A stretch of DNA of 64,000 bases, taken from Hirudo medicinalis (lineage: Eukaryota > Annelida > Clitellata > Hirudinida > Hirudinidae). Below are positions 37,140-48,536 of this stretch, in pieces. Position 1 is the stretch's first letter. Every line of letters starts with the position of its first letter. A program made the position numbers and the translations under genes. The stretch spans positions 352,988 to 416,987 of the forward strand of contig MPNW01000030.1 of the NCBI GenBank assembly GCA_011800805.1, in the 5' to 3' direction. The notes beneath the pieces are model-generated. The model did not search any database and was not told the DNA's origin. It saw nothing but the letters and a program-made list of their open reading frames with translations.

Positions 37140-40122
37140 GTGATTTGGTCAATAACTTTGAAATAAACGGTTCTTTTATATTCAAGATTTGGTTTATGTG
37201 ATTATACAGCTCGGTATCGAAAGCTGTTCAGTGAGCAAAGATGGAAATGATTTCAGGAGCAATAATTGATGTTTTTATGGTCGCTTTATGCTCGCTTTCA
37301 TATTGCAAGCATTGCGTTCCGTTCATGCTGGCATTAAATATCAATGTAGCATTAACTAAGAATTATATTCTTCAATATGAAAAAAAAATTGTAACTAACT
37401 CCTTAAGTATAGAATGAAAATCCACTTAATAAACATAAGGAGTAATAATAACAACAGTAACAGTAAATTCAGGTTTTCATAAAAGTAAATAGCCTTATTT
37501 CGAACCAAGCGCCATGCCAGGTCTGCCAGGACCTATATTGTTTATTTTTATTTTTGCTTTTTTGGTTCTTCCCAGTCAATGTTGCGTCTGGTTGCGTTTA
37601 TGCTTACATAGCGTGTTTTCCTAAATTTCGTCCGTCGCTACCGCTTATAATTATTAATTTCTATGTTCTGACGACAAAATGCCTGTAAACAAATATCAAC
37701 AAGGGCGAACCTTTAAAGCTTCGATAGCAACTCTGCATCCCAAAGGATTGCCTCCGAATGTTGAGCCATGTTCTCCAGCTTTGATTTGCAGCATTATTTC
37801 GTCGTCAGCCAATACAGCGGACACCTTGATGTGCAAGATATTGATAATGAAAAAATGCAAACATAATTGGAGCAAACAGCCTACGACTAAGACAGTCTCA
37901 CCGGATACATTCCACCGGCCAAAGCTTTTCCAAGGATAACAATATCCGGTCGAGCGTTCTCGTGATCCACACAAAGTCTCCTGTAAAATGGATGGAAGAA
38001 TTCGATAACTTTATGTTACGTCAGTCACATATTTCACTTTCACTTAATGATGGAACGATTAGTTAGAACCTTATAACAGCAACAATAAAAAGAATTAATT
38101 AATTCATTAATAACAGAAAAACGATCCCTTCATTTGATTCGGATGATGATCCAGACTCATCAACTTAGATTTCGTGGATTTGCTCTTCAAAGACATCGAC
38201 ACTAACCTGCCAGTCCTACCGAGACCTGTTTGAACTTCGTCTGCTATGAAAAGCACGTTGTTTTTGGTGCAGATTTCACGAACCTTGCTGAGGTATCCTT
38301 CATCGGGCACCACCACACCACTTTCTCCTTGGATTGGCTCAACCATGAACGAACAGACATTTGGGTCTTTCGTTATTTCCTGATGATTGATTGAGACGTG
38401 AAATGAATAATTAATAAAGTGATTAAAACTTACGAAGATCGTTTCCATCGAGAGGTGATGTAAAACCTTTGCAAAGCTATCAAATTAATAAGAGGCAACT
38501 CTAGTCAAGAAAGTAATTTGAATAATCCGAATAACAAAATAAAGAAGTGACGTCATAACAAATATATAACAAATTTTAAACATTTAAAGCATGTAGATCA
38601 TGTTTAATTCATGCAATTGAAGTTATGTTTGTGAAATTAACGAAACATTAATTTATAGTAGTTTAAGAAGACTAATCACTAATGTCTGTGTGATAAACCA
38701 CTACGCCTACATTTTGAGGAAGCAACTAACTGCGCACAAATTTCTTAATTTTCAGTCATTTTTGCGATACAATTCTGACATATTGTGGAGACTAATTAAG
38801 ATTTTAAATTAATGTAATTCATATTTTACACTTGATTAATTCATAACCTAAAAATTAAAAATCAACTAATTCGATCGAAATGAATTTCCACTAACATCAA
38901 GGGACTGAAGATCGTTATAAGGAACGATGAGAAACCCTGGCATGTAAGGACCAAAACCTTCGTAGCAGCTGGGATCGGTTGAACTCGACACAGCAGCCAA
39001 CGTTCGGCCCCAGAAGTTCCCTTCAGCGAAAACATGTTTGGCCTGATTTTTGGGGATTCTTTTGACGTTGTAGGCCCACTTCCTGGCCAACTTGCAGGCT
39101 GTCTCTCCTCCTTCAACGCCTACGAACGAACAAAGCAACATCCACCCTTGTTTGTGTTTTTTTGCCTTTTAATCTTCATTCGACTGATCAGAGTTGTAAT
39201 TACTAAAATGATTATCGAGTTATTATTTAACAAAAGAATGAATAAATGTAACGGAAACTGATAAAATAATATGATTCGGAGCAGAGTAGGTTATTTTATT
39301 CATGGATCGGGTGGAGGAACAAAAGCTCTAACATTGCCCAATGATGGAACAAAAAGCAGAAAAATTAAATCAAATTTGGTCATTTAATAAGAGCAGCTGA
39401 TCATTAAATAAAGTAATAAAACGTTATAAATCGTAATATTATCTTAATTATTCATACTATTAATTTCTAGCCAGCTTTCAACCTGTGTTCATGGGCAGAA
39501 CTCTGTCATATCCGAACAACTGAGTGATGAACTTGGAGTAAACACCGAGCCAGTTGTTGTAAAAGGCACGTGAAGTTAGAGTCAGGATGGCAGCCTGTTC
39601 TTGGAGAGCAGCAAGTATCCTTGGGTGGCAGTGTCCCTGATTAACCGCACTGTAGGCACTCAGGAAGTCGTAGTACCTTTTGCCGTCGGCATCCCAAACA
39701 AACACACCTGTTATTAAGTTATTAGTCATCCATTGAAATTCAATGATAGTCCTAGCGTTACAAATTCATCTAATTATGATAAAAACTGATTTAATTTAAA
39801 TATCATCAAGGAAGGAAACCGCTAATAATTTTGTCATTTGGCTTCAATTTTTAATTAAATAAGAACAATTTCCATGGAGGTTTAATGGAAACTTCCATTA
39901 CTCAGAGCGATTTATAAATAGCCCACCTTTGGCTCTGCTCAGAACCACAGGAATAGGGTGGTAGTTGTGCGCCCCATAACGCTCGTCATTTTGAAGGATT
40001 GCCTGGGATATTTTTCCAAGTCCTTCCGACTCGGACTGAACATTCTGACTGTCAAAGCACCTTATGCTGTACGACAAGCAGTTCTTGGACGAATCCAAAA
40101 CTTTAGAAAATCTGGAAAGCAT
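31170..40122 (-). CDS. OAT: Ornithine aminotransferase, mitochondrial
   Basis: A pyridoxal-phosphate enzyme of the mitochondrial matrix that interconverts ornithine plus 2-oxoglutarate and glutamate semialdehyde plus glutamate. Exons: 40122-39927, 39717-39483, 39119-38896, 38466-38434 (a 33-base exon), 38379-38207, 37980-37902, 37824-37711, 31602-31464 and 31333-31170, all phase-consistent. The first 35 or so residues ([19 protein letters not shown]) look like a mitochondrial presequence; the start is the first ATG in frame. Family motifs: [75 protein letters not shown], the PLP lysine in [34 protein letters not shown], and [15 protein letters not shown]. The 37711-31602 intron is 6.1 kb and contains a complete helicase gene on the other strand. 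The last junction drops about two residues relative to the human protein. Confidence 0.95.
31739..31813. repeat. ATT/TTA microsatellite
   Basis: Mostly perfect TTA units with ATC/GTT variants in the middle. It lies in the long OAT intron. Confidence 0.9.
31947..32000. repeat. 54-bp direct repeat, left copy
   Basis: Starts aatttcaagtaa and ends ctctttgtggatgttt. It matches the segment at 36931-36980 at roughly 85 percent, in the same orientation. The pair brackets the unknown ORF and the DHX8 gene. Confidence 0.8.
32017..32550 (-). CDS. Unknown 177-codon ORF nested in the OAT intron
   Basis: A single open frame on the - strand, also inside OAT's long intron and divergent from DHX8 (about 450 bases between starts). 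There is a hydrophobic segment near residue 20 ([14 protein letters not shown]), then a mixed region with several Cys, Trp and Lys. I recognise no domain. The frame length is well above chance for this base composition. It reads in the same direction as OAT, so it could also be an alternative OAT exon, but the phase and content do not suggest that. Confidence 0.4.
   Translation of the reverse strand: MGHMIQKCPRIEGPSMKGTITSLLFLHIAYWFYIPKSNYVFKLGRRYSKNLFEDFYFREGDGLAPGGVLVRCIRPRMDSKFQIYALGKMKNIVCDVAIAAELANLYCVHERKAEKYDMPEIHAWMSKNFPGNTIKPNPIVTACVCHWMIAEKYYGFWNSLPGLPRWRFDSILNLLKG
32997..36821 (+). CDS. DHX8: DEAH-box splicing helicase DHX8/Prp22, intronless
   Basis: This ATP-dependent RNA helicase releases spliced mRNA from the spliceosome in the nucleus. 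The whole protein, about 1,274 residues (human about 1,220), is one uninterrupted frame. The N-terminus has [17 protein letters not shown], conserved in DHX8. An Arg, Asp and Lys-rich region (about 170-300) stands in for the RS domain. An S1 RNA-binding domain ([20 protein letters not shown]) covers about 310-385. The helicase core has GETGSGKT near 635, [19 protein letters not shown] near 732, SAT near 765 and [18 protein letters not shown] near 933; winged-helix, HA2 and OB parts follow. The end, [15 protein letters not shown], is also conserved. I chose the first ATG in frame; a second at 33012 is possible. The gene sits in an intron of OAT on the opposite strand. It looks fully functional. 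Confidence 0.96.
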   Translation: MLISNMKALEDLEHISLVSKVCTELDNHYNLNDKVIAEYIIHLAEENPVFEDFKKSLENCETDFSDSFTGNLFRLIEMMNPKMKALRAKISSSVNKESDKRLARAILPCLALPDDMNSQMDEESNKKLDNLMSMLDPKNINSLITITKEYSDKDEKNVASKYQGNDERDGDRHYKNNKDDLKGKGQRHGFETESEESYLKRNCDEYTRTRKDENYCKKERNYDDRRRRNDYDDYRKYREEVNDDSRRHRRDEYREREDGHKKRRKDDDEESYMKSSNKYNSKRRRRSASTASSDQEEESRLLKRKKDLPLEPVVGAIYNGRVSRVISLGCFVQLDGLKKHWEGLVHISQLRQEGRITNVSDVVHRGQEVKVKVLSFTGQRTGLSIKDVDQITGEDLNPRCTRSREQSDVNLRNPDRPSALPLLNSRVPDADQKFSRRTNKAISSPERWELKQMAAANVLHASDFPDYDVETGLLARNDEEDSDEDIEIELAEEEPPFLRGCAGMTLDMSPIKIVQNPDGSLAQAATVQSALQKERREMKQQQQREQDNAIPFNLSKSWNDPMAAQDARQLAAGMTGQGLSTEMPEWKKNIMGGSKASFGKKEKKSILEQRQSLPIFKLKDELLMATADNQVLIVIGETGSGKTTQITQYLAEAGYTQKGKIGCTQPRRVAAMSVAKRVAEEFGCRLGQEVGYTIRFEDCTDADTVIKYMTDGMLLRECLIDPDLSQYSVIMLDEAHERTIHTDVLFGLLKKTVKKRPDLKLIVTSATLDAVKFSQYFFEAPIFTIPGRTFPVEIFYATEPEKDYLDTALVTVVLIHLNEPAGDILLFLTGQEEIDSASEILYQRMQKLGPNTPELIILPIYSALPSDMQTRIFEPAPPGSRKVIIATNIAETSLTIDGIFYVVDPGFVKQKVYNSKTGVDQLIVTPISQAQAKQRAGRAGRTGPGKCYRLYTESAFKTEMLQTNVPEIQRTDLTSTVLSLKALGINDLLGFDFMDAPPMQTLISAMVKLHALGALDEQGLLTRLGRRMAEFPLEPPLSKMLIMSVHLQCSEEVLTIVSMLSVQNVFYRPKDKQGIADQKKAKFHQPEGDHITLLAVYNSWKNNKFSNAWCHENFVQYRTMKRAQDVRKQMLGIMDRHKLDVLSCGKNTSSIQKAILSGFFRNAAKKDPQEGYRTLVDSQIVYVHPSSSLFNKQPDWIVYHELVLTTREYMREVTAIDPKWLVEFAPNFFKFGDPTKLSKAKKQQKIEPLYNKYEEPNSWRISRAYKKVHTKVTF
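36895..36900 (+). terminator. Poly(A) signal of DHX8
   Basis: AATAAA lies 74 bases after the DHX8 stop codon, inside the OAT intron. Confidence 0.65.
36931..36984. repeat. 54-bp direct repeat, right copy
   Basis: Direct copy of 31947-32000, starting just after the DHX8 poly(A) signal and running into a microsatellite. The order of repeat and microsatellite is reversed relative to the left side. Confidence 0.8.
36975..37142. repeat. ATT microsatellite
   Basis: Long run of TTA/ATT units, with interspersed GTTAAACGTATT; it produces a poly-isoleucine frame that is not a gene. The remaining intron to 37710 shows nothing recognisable. Confidence 0.9.
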
Positions 40123-41037
40123 GGCGAGTCTACGAAGAAAATACGTTGCCAAATACAAGCGCCATATTTTATAGAAGCCCTAGGAGACCAAGTGAAACGC
40201 CTTCATATAAAAAAACACACTCTTAGAATGTGTAACGCTTTTGTGCTGCCGATAATAAAACTTTTTAAACTATTTCGAACAACGCAGTTAATACATTCTA
40301 AAAATAGGTCAAGTTTCCGAAACACACCCCCAAAAACCAATTGAACGAATGAATAAACAATTAGGTACTTTCGTCATTTCAATGAAATTTGTAAACATGT
40401 CAATTGCAAAGTGAAAAAAAAATCTTGAAATCTCACCAAGAAGAGGCAGCAGAACGAATGAACGACCGAGAAAGAATGCAATGAACCAGCGATCCTTATA
40501 AGCAAAGCAGCAAGCAACCTCCAAAACTGCCACTATCGAGCGATGAAACGCAGACGTGTGTTGGCAACAAGACGCTTTGACGCAGGACTTGGCAACAACC
40601 ACCACACGTTTGAGGTCGTCTTTTATTTTCACTTATTTCATTTCACATGACTCAAGTGTCTATTGGAGTGCTGGTTCAAATTTGTACTCCATTCACAAAT
40701 AACATACGCATTTCGTAAAGATTACGTTCGGAAATTTTGCACTTTATCGCAAATGAATCACGCCAAACTGAACAAATATTATTCACCATACTTTTATTCG
40801 TGATATTAAAAACCAGTCTATTAGTCATTATTACCACAAATTACGTTGTGATTTGCCGGAATTTTCTAGATTTAAAGCAATTCTAATGTGGTCATATCTT
40901 TTAGCTATAAAAATCTTAATTTATCTGGATAGTAAAACAGTTTCAAAAATAAGATGCAACATAAATTAGCAAATATGAAACATTAATATTAAATTTCTTA
41001 ACTTAAATGTTAATAACCTATAAATAATATTATTTAA
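40123..41037 (-). promoter_or_regulatory. Upstream region of OAT
   Basis: This should contain the OAT 5' UTR and promoter. A 107-codon - strand frame at 40309-40632 has no recognisable domain and is in a less AT-rich patch. I see no clear TATA box. Confidence 0.35.
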
Positions 41038-41560
41038 CTAGTGTACCCGGCCACGCGTTGCTGTGGCTCAGTCTGGTTAAATGGAAAAGAAAGAAAAGAG
41101 AAAGCACACGTTTCTAATATGTTTAATTTCACATTGCTTGTGGTAGACAATATTTTTGTTGTTCCATTGTCTGTGAAGATGTAGAGATTGTCTGGTTTGC
41201 CAACTCTAGAACACGCAACATATAATTGTCCATGTGAGAAGCAATCCGTCTCTAGATCTAATTCTAATTATTGTGCAATGAGCTTTATTTACGGTGATTG
41301 TATAGGCAGTTCTTCCACCTGCGATGTCGAGCGGTTTCTTGTCGCCTCCCTTTGCTCGACTGCTTCAGACAAAAGGGCTTGAGAGGTGCATACTCGAGCT
41401 TTTTTTTTCAGCCTTGCTTCCTGTTGCTCGTCTATTTCTGAAGCTTCTGATGCCTAGATGCCTGAGAAGGTAGGGAAAACAAATGACGGACAAAAGATGT
41501 TTATTTATTGATATTATAAAATTTCTCCTTGCTTCTTTCCTACTCATATCTGAATTATGT
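41038..41560 (-). mobile_element. Decayed 3' end of an autonomous Helitron
   Basis: Read on the - strand, the sequence encodes the C-terminal end of the Helitron Pif1-like helicase (CFSHGQLYVACSRVGKP, then NLYIFTDNGTTKNI), preceded by TVNKAH in a different frame, so the gene is frameshifted. The element ends in a GCCAC/GTGGC hairpin followed by CGGGTACACTAG, with host T after CTAG: the typical Helitron 3' terminus. The left part of the helicase and the Rep domain are missing. Upstream limit is approximate. Confidence 0.85.
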
Positions 41561-42420
41561 CATACTTTCTAGACTAGCATTACCAAGAACAAACTCTTTT
41601 GGTTATGTACTAATATGAATGATGTTACTGAATAATTTGATGCTTGTCTTTTACTAAGATTATTTATTTTAGATAACTTAGGTTATTTGTATAAATAATA
41701 ATCAATTTTCACTAGGATTAGTGAGGGTTTTGTGCGACAATTTAAAAATTGCCTATGGAATTCCAATTTATTTTGTTAATATTATATTATTTAAAAATTT
41801 TCTTACTTAGTAAAATGTTAACATTTTAAAATACATAATTCAAAACAAAGAACATTAGAGCTGTGTTTATGTTCTATTAAGCAAGGCATTATCGTTGCTG
41901 GATATACTGTAGCAAAGTGGTTGGTATAACGTAACAAATAATATTTTTAATGTTTGTATTATTTGCCCACGAACTCACTGTTAACTTTCCGTAATTACGC
42001 TTTAGAAAGGCGACAACTTGTATTACAATGTACTTAGTGATAATCTCGATATGGTTTTCAACATTTCATAATTTCGAATATTTTCAAATGAAATTGAGTA
42101 CGAGGACAAAAATTGCCTCAATCGAAATTTTCAATAATGCAAAATATTTTTATGGATACAATCATTTGATACAAATTAAAAATGTGATGTCAGTAATCAA
42201 ACTAGCCAGATGATGCATTGCTAAGATATCGTAATTTTTAAAAATGTTTTTGTAATCACATTCAATTCTCTTCCTGCTTTAGATTTCTAAGTAAAATTCA
42301 CATTTTTTAATGTGTGTGTATTTATGACTTTTATTTATTTATTTCAATCACTTAGATGATTGAATTCTCAAATTGCATCAGTGATTGTTTATGAATTGAT
42401 TCCAGGTCAATTGCATTTGA
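41561..42420. other. Intergenic AT-rich region before SNRNP40
   Basis: No gene or element is recognised. The SNRNP40 promoter and 5' UTR should lie near the right end; the bases before the ATG look like a spliced UTR (ATTCCAG at about 42399-42405). Confidence 0.45.
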
Positions 42421-44342
42421 ATGGATCTTAAAAGAAAAGCATCCGAAGGGGTTATGGTGGCACTGCCTCCGCAGAAGAAGGTGCGAGGTGAGCTTGTGCC
42501 AACACAAGTTAACAATGCTCTTGAAGTTTTAGGGGTTGGTCACTTTTCTGAATTGGTTCAAGCATTTATAGCTTAAGTATTTTAGTGATTTCAATAGCAT
42601 GTTTCTGTGCAGGGTGTTAAGAGGACCTCAAATCTACATGCCCCAATCATGCTTTTGACAGGGCATGAAGGAGAAGTCTTTTGTTCAAAATTCTCCCCAA
42701 ATGGACAGATCTTGGCATCAGCTGGCTTTGATAAAATTATATGTTAGTGTATTTAATTTTAAATAGGCAAATTAATTGTACTTATTTGGTTATTATTATA
42801 AATGAGTGATGTTGATTGCAGTACTTTGGAATGTATACGATCAGTGTGAGAACATTGCCAATCTTAAAGGACACAGTAACGTTGTCATGGATCTTCATTT
42901 CACCACTGATGGAAGGTTGGATTACATTAACCAAGATTACTTAAAATATTTATTTCATGTTATTATATTTCATACATTAAAATATTACATAATTTTATTC
43001 ATGCTATTCATTTATTTTTCAGTCAAATTGTGACTTGCTCAGTTGACAAGACTTTAGCACTGTGGGATGCAGAATGTGCAGTGAGAATCAGAAAGTACAA
43101 AGGTCACCAGACATTTGTCAATGCTTGTGGAACTGCAAGAAGAGGCCCTCAAAAACTCTGCAGTGGAAGTGATGATGGTGCCATAAGGGTGAGCTTGATG
43201 GAGGAGTTGATGTTTGCTTATTGCCGTTGTGGTGTGCTTGCCCGTCGATTACTCTGTTGTTTTAATGACCAAATTTCTTCATAGATCTGGGATTCGAGGA
43301 GAAAGATTGCAGTTCAAACCCTGCAGAGCACCTTTCAGGTGACTTCGGTCTGCTTCTCAGACACCTCCGAACAAGTCATTGGTGCTGGAATCGACAATGA
43401 AATCAAGGTACTCAATTTTGTAGTGCTTTTGCAATAACTTTGATTCAATTCATGTTTTTGATAATTTTTCTCTTAAATATTGTATGCTCTGGAAGTCCCA
43501 CGTTGCTGTTATTCTTATTTTATTCATAAGTTGTTCAAAAGCTTTTTATCATTATAATATTCTTTTGATGAGCACTCCTGTCAACAAAGTAATCAATGAA
43601 ATTAAATTTTCTTGTCTAGGTTTGGGATTTAAGGAAGAATGATGTGAGCTACACAATGAAAGGACATCAGGACACCGTGACAGGGATAGAACTCAGTCCG
43701 GACGGTTCCTACCTGCTCTCGACTGCCATGGACAACACGGGTGCGTGATGTTGCTGTCGGATCGTGCGATACTTTCTGCACGAACATGTTACCTTTACTT
43801 AAAATGGTCTTCGTGCATAAATATAACAATTGAATATGTAAATTTTAAGTGAGGATATGGGACGTGCGACCGTATGCCCCTCAGGAGAGATGTGTGAAGA
43901 TCTTCCAAGGGAACCAGCACACTTTTGAAAAGGTATTCAATAAATAATAATAATTATAATAATAACCTCATCTATGAATGAAGGTTAAACTTGCTTTTCA
44001 CATTTAATTTTTCTTTTTCAAGAATTTGCTGAGGGTGGCTTGGAGTCCTGATGGAAGTAAAATCTCAGCTGGTTCTGGAGACAGGATGGTGTACGTTTGG
44101 GACACAACAAGTCGAAGAATTCTTTACAAATTCCCTGGTCACACGGGATCGGTCAATGAGGTGGATTTTCATCCTACTGAACCAATCAGTGAGTTAAAAT
44201 GCCCTTTCACTTTTTTTTTGTTGAGGGAAGCATGATTTAATATTATTTTATTTAATATTTTAATTTTTATTTGACCTTATTTCAACCTGCAGTTTGTTCC
44301 GGGTCTTCCGACAAGCAGATTTATTTGGGAGAAATTGAGTAA
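42421..44342 (+). CDS. SNRNP40: U5 snRNP 40 kDa WD40 protein
   Basis: A WD40 propeller subunit of the spliceosomal U5 snRNP (homologue of WDR57/Prp8-binding protein), acting in the nucleus. Exons: 42421-42534, 42613-42742, 42822-42915, 43023-43188, 43285-43407, 43620-43740, 43850-43932, 44023-44188 and 44293-44342, joined in phase. The product is about 350 residues with seven WD repeats: LLTGHEGEVFCSKFSPNG, LKGHSNVVMDLHFTTDG, YKGHQTFVNACGTARRGPQ, the STFQVTSVCFSD blade, MKGHQDTVTGIELSPDG, the FEKNLLRVAWSPDG blade and FPGHTGSVNEVDFHPTEP. The short basic N-terminus with PPQKKVRGELVP and the C-terminus SSDKQIYLGEIE are typical of this family. Confidence 0.96.
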
Positions 44343-44400
44343 TTTCAGCGTCATTTTACGAGCTTGGTATTGGATTGACTATGAATTGTTTTGATGCATG

Positions 44401-44406
44401 AATAAA
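44401..44406 (+). terminator. Poly(A) signal of SNRNP40
   Basis: AATAAA lies 59 bases after the stop codon. Confidence 0.65.
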
Positions 44407-45126
44407 CAAATGCAAGTTGATTTTATTTGAAGAATTACTTTATAAAAATTTTCGAAACTCCAATAAAGCTCTCGATTTGAGTGAAGAAAAATTAATATTG
44501 AAACAAACGATGCTCACCTACCTAAAATATCAAATCTACTTTAAAATTATCTAAGAACCGTATCGTGAAGTTCTAAAAGCTTCTAAATAATTCGACATAT
44601 TCTCGTTGAACTTCTGAGCAGGTTCCGAGTCTGCTTCGGAACAGTCTGAGACGAAAAACATCTCGCGCGACGTCTATTTGATGGAAAATAATTTGAAAAT
44701 ATCTAAATCATATGCGTCATCATCCACGTACTAATTGAGAAGCGGTAGAAATCACGCTGCGAATAATTTACTCATAAAAAAATTTGAGCATTGATCGTGT
44801 GCAGAAGACTCCGGCTAGATGAGAGAGTTTGAATATTTTTTGGTGGTTTTGAAGGGTTTGAGAATGTGAAATGTGTGCAAGTCTTTAAATAAGTGCTTCA
44901 TGCAGTGGACAGCTGAGAAGAATGAACGTATAATAAATGAGAGAAAAATTATGAGCTACATCAATTATTTGGATATGTTTCATCAGGGATGTGAAACTTC
45001 TCCTTGCTTCACAATCTTCAGCCTCCAAACCAACTGGAAATGTAACTCCATGGAGATCAAGAGATGACGCAGCAACACTCCACCAGCTGTTCGTTCATCC
45101 GCTCGTCAACAACCATGGATCCGGTG
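44407..45126. other. Intergenic region
   Basis: Between convergent SNRNP40 (+) and the carbonic anhydrase exons (-). Nothing recognised; the right part is probably the 3' UTR of the carbonic anhydrase gene. Confidence 0.5.
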
Positions 45127-45813
45127 TTAGGCTCTGCCGCACTGGCGGATGCGTTCTGGAAATGGCGAGATCCTCTGCGTTGTAGTTGCTGCTGTTGAGA
45201 TGGTTGCGATAGGACTTGATTGCTGTCGAAAAGGATGATCGTAGCTAGCCAGGTACTGATTGCGAATGTTTTCTGTCGTGTAGACTTTGCGAGTGCCCAT
45301 TGGCTGGACCAGTCGACAGTTGCGTGAAATTCGACCATCGAATTCATCACTCGGTCTCATTTCGTTCTCCTCATAGGAGCGCAGGCCTCGGAATTTTGAC
45401 AGCTGGTAAAATCATTGATTAATTCATTCACTAAAGAATGAAAATCAAGTTTTGTTGCTGAACAAATAAAATAAGGCTACTGACGTCATCGCTGGTGACG
45501 GATATGCTGTCATGGAAGACAACCCAGGTGACTGTTTCGTAGCACGGAGGTGTGGTGAATGAGCCCTTGTACGTCCAATATTTCGAAAGATCTTCTGCAG
45601 TTAGGAAATAATAACGCAGTATTTATAGCTCGGTCGTCTTATTGAGAACAAATGCGTAATGAAATACGAGTCGCAAGCTAAAAAAAAAGGACCTGGGAGA
45701 AATATGCTCGCATCGAAATCTGCGTGGATTGTCGCCGATTGTCGCCTGTAGACGATGTCTTGCAACATGCTGGCCAAGTGGTGGAGACCTTTGTTGCTTC
45801 TTTCCTCGCTGAT
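45127..45813 (-). CDS. Alpha-carbonic anhydrase-like, C-terminal exons only
   Basis: Alpha-carbonic anhydrases hydrate carbon dioxide using a zinc held by three histidines. Three exons join in phase: 45813-45693, 45594-45485 and 45402-45127. They encode the conserved C-terminal third: a strand ending in [11 protein letters not shown], then [39 protein letters not shown] and a final [14 protein letters not shown]. The TTPPCYE motif is the thiol-type form seen in secreted and CA-related members. The 40-residue tail is Ser, Thr and Gln-rich. No upstream exon with the zinc-binding HFHWG or GSEH motifs is visible before the mariner element and the receptor exon further up. So activity cannot be judged, and the gene may be truncated or its other exons lie elsewhere. 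Confidence 0.8.
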
Positions 45814-46785
45814 CTGAACAGCAATTTCACGATTGATTAGTAGCAACCAACAAGTTAAAAGCGTTTCAGTCCACAGTTTCTGTAGGAGAATTTCTGCGAT
45901 AAAACGTCCTCCTAAAAGGTCTTTTTTATTTATTTTCCTTTTACGATTCAGAAAGGTTAGCATTCGTCAACATTGCTTTCAAATCTTGCGAAATGTTAAG
46001 GAAGGAAGTATCAGAGGATTATAGCAGGTACAACAAGCCTTTTATTAAAAATTGGGCTTGTCATCAGCGAAAGTAGAGACTTCAAATATTTCTTCTTCTG
46101 TCCACTTCTTAGTTCACTTTAATATGCTTTCAGAAATAACATTCAAGGAAAATCGATACATTTCAATGGAAGCCATGTTTTATAAGATCAACATTGATAT
46201 GTCTTTAATGTAAACTTCAGACGCTCCAATTGGATACGTACATGGAGAGGCTATAAAATCAAGAAAATAAAGGATATAATAATCAGACATGGAACTAAGT
46301 TCTAAGGTCCAAGTACAAGTACCAAGTGCCCCAAGTCTGATAATATTAAATAAATATAATAATAATAATAATAAAAGTAATAATAATAATAATAATAATA
46401 ACAATAAATACATTGTAAAGACCCTCTTCGAATCCCCCTTATACAAATAAGAAAATAAAATTTATAATAAAACTTCATTGACAACTTCGACAAAGTCAAA
46501 TATATAAATAGAACTTCTTTTGCAAGAATTATAATTGTAAACAGGACAAATGTTCGTGTCATTCATTAAAATTCATCAATCATAAATTGTTCTATCAATA
46601 GAAACACTAGGGAGCATAAATTTTCATATTTATTAAAACCAAACCTATATAAATTATAATTTATAAGAAAGTCAATAACGTATCTTATCACCTTTCTTAA
46701 TAATTAACTCCTATTTTTAATGATTCCAGGAAAGGTTTCAAGCTCTTTTCATTCAGTTCTTTCCAGACCTTATTCAAACCATCTT
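45814..46785. other. Non-coding, upstream of the carbonic anhydrase exons
   Basis: Contains a TAA microsatellite (about 46350-46407). No missing carbonic anhydrase exon could be found here on the - strand. Confidence 0.45.
46350..46407. repeat. TAA microsatellite
   Basis: Repeated AAT/TAA units with a single AAAAG break. Confidence 0.9.
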
Positions 46786-47512
46786 TCAATTCCTGAGTAC
46801 TTGAATATTGTTTCCCATATTGAATATTGTTATTTGAGTATAGCTCCTAGCAAGCAATCCCCACACGTTTTCAATGGGTTCAAGTCTGGGGAGCGAGCTG
46901 GCCACTTCAGAACTTTCAAATTCCTCTGCTGGAGAAAAGTTTTGATATGTATAGAGGGCATTGTCGTGCCGAGAAATGACCGCATAATCTCTAAATTTGT
47001 CGCACAGCAGAAACAAATACTGGTCCAGTGTTTTGATATATTTTGTTGAGTTCCGCGTCTCCTCTAAGAAGTCAAGTTCAGATGAACCACGAGAGGAAAT
47101 GGCAGCCCATACCATCACTGAGCGTCCTCCGAAATTCCTTTAAAAATGTTTTTGGGGCCCTCTGACATCGTGCCAATAATATTTAAAGCCATCTGGTTCA
47201 ATTTCATTTCATTAGAAAAAATAATAGAGTCCCGGTTCATCTCCGAATCCACCATCTCTTTTGCCCAGTTTAGCCGTATCTTCTTGTGAGTCTCCGTTAG
47301 TAATGGTATGTACTGACTCTTAACTTCAGAAAACCACTCCCCTGAAGGCACCTGAATATGGTCGATCGACTTACCTCCAAATTTAACTTATTTTTATTCT
47401 CCTGTTGAGCTAGACCGCTTGAAAGCTTATCGGAGGACAACTCGTCTCTGACGTTCAGTAAGTTTTTGAGGTCTTCCTGGAAAAATGTTTGTTCCATAAC
47501 TTTCAGGATCAT
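46786..47512 (-). pseudogene. Tc1/mariner transposase remnant
   Basis: Read on the - strand, three overlapping frames carry pieces of a Tc1/mariner transposase in the expected order: a HTH-type start, the SIIFSNEMKLN segment for the usual FSDESKF catalytic Asp region, VWAAISSRGSSEL, a HDNA segment, and LEPIENVW near the end, where the DDE/DDD triad closes. Frames break near 47300-47350 and 47115, so it cannot make an active protein. I did not find the terminal inverted repeats. Confidence 0.85.
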
Positions 47513-48536
47513 CCAAATAACGGCTTATAAACTTACTTGAGCGATTAATCCTCCTAGAAATCTCTGATATTATCAAATTGAAGTCTTTAAAGCTTTTTAT
47601 TTGTATTTTTTCAATATCATTAAGTCTCTTTCCAGAAATCGTCTACAATAACGTAAACAATCAGTACTTGGGCAAGTTATGGAATCCATTTGTATAGAGC
47701 CTTATTATAATAATCGGCTTCTGTATATGTGAAGTGCTCCAAACTGATCCCCGAGACTTTTTAAGAATTCAACTATATTGGATAAACTTTGATTAATGCT
47801 AGTTACACATTATCGTTTCATCTTCACCATGGCATCATAACCAGGACTTAAGCAACTTCTCACATTCTTTAACGGCAACTTTCAGTTTTCGAAATCTGAG
47901 TAACAACGAAGCTTGTATGAAATAAATTTAATCGTCACTAATATTAAATGAAAAATATTGTCATTAAGTCGAACTTTAAAAAGTGCTAGCATAGGTTTTT
48001 TGCTAGAGCGATTGACTGAGCAAAGTGAGTCATGAGCAGCTAACTATCTGGTTGTTGCCTGCACCCGATTGATTCATCGGACTGATTTGATGAATAGATT
48101 GTTAAACAAGCTTAAAACACAATCTCAATTGACTTTAGAGTTATCGATAATTAATGTGGAAAGGTTTCTATTGCAACGCTGTTTATATAATCGTTGTGAA
48201 ACAGACGCTAAGACATTTTTACTTTTTTGGTTTAACCCAATTTACAAAACATTCCTCAAGTCAAAATGATTAAAATATAATGACTCTGATAATAAGTCCA
48301 AGGTAAAAAAAAATTATTTTTCTAGTTAATAGATCGATCCAGAGCAATAAAAGCAAACAAGTTATCAGGTTGTGATTTTTTCACTGCCCTGACTGTTCGA
48401 GAAATGCGAAATATGTTCTAAGTCCTCTAAAGAGAATGAATAGGAAAAACATTGCACAAAGTATTTTCAATCATACACCACACGATAAGATTTCATTAAT
48501 AGTGCATAAAAAGTGAATAAAGTCACAGCCACTCAC
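47513..48536. other. AT-rich spacer
   Basis: This lies between the mariner fossil and the receptor exon. Its left part may belong to the fossil. I searched by eye on the - strand for a second nicotinic-receptor exon (expected motif NQI.TTN.W) and found none. Confidence 0.45.

Noticed and set aside
36951..37166. 71-codon poly-isoleucine ORF
   Set aside because: It is only a reading of the ATT microsatellite.
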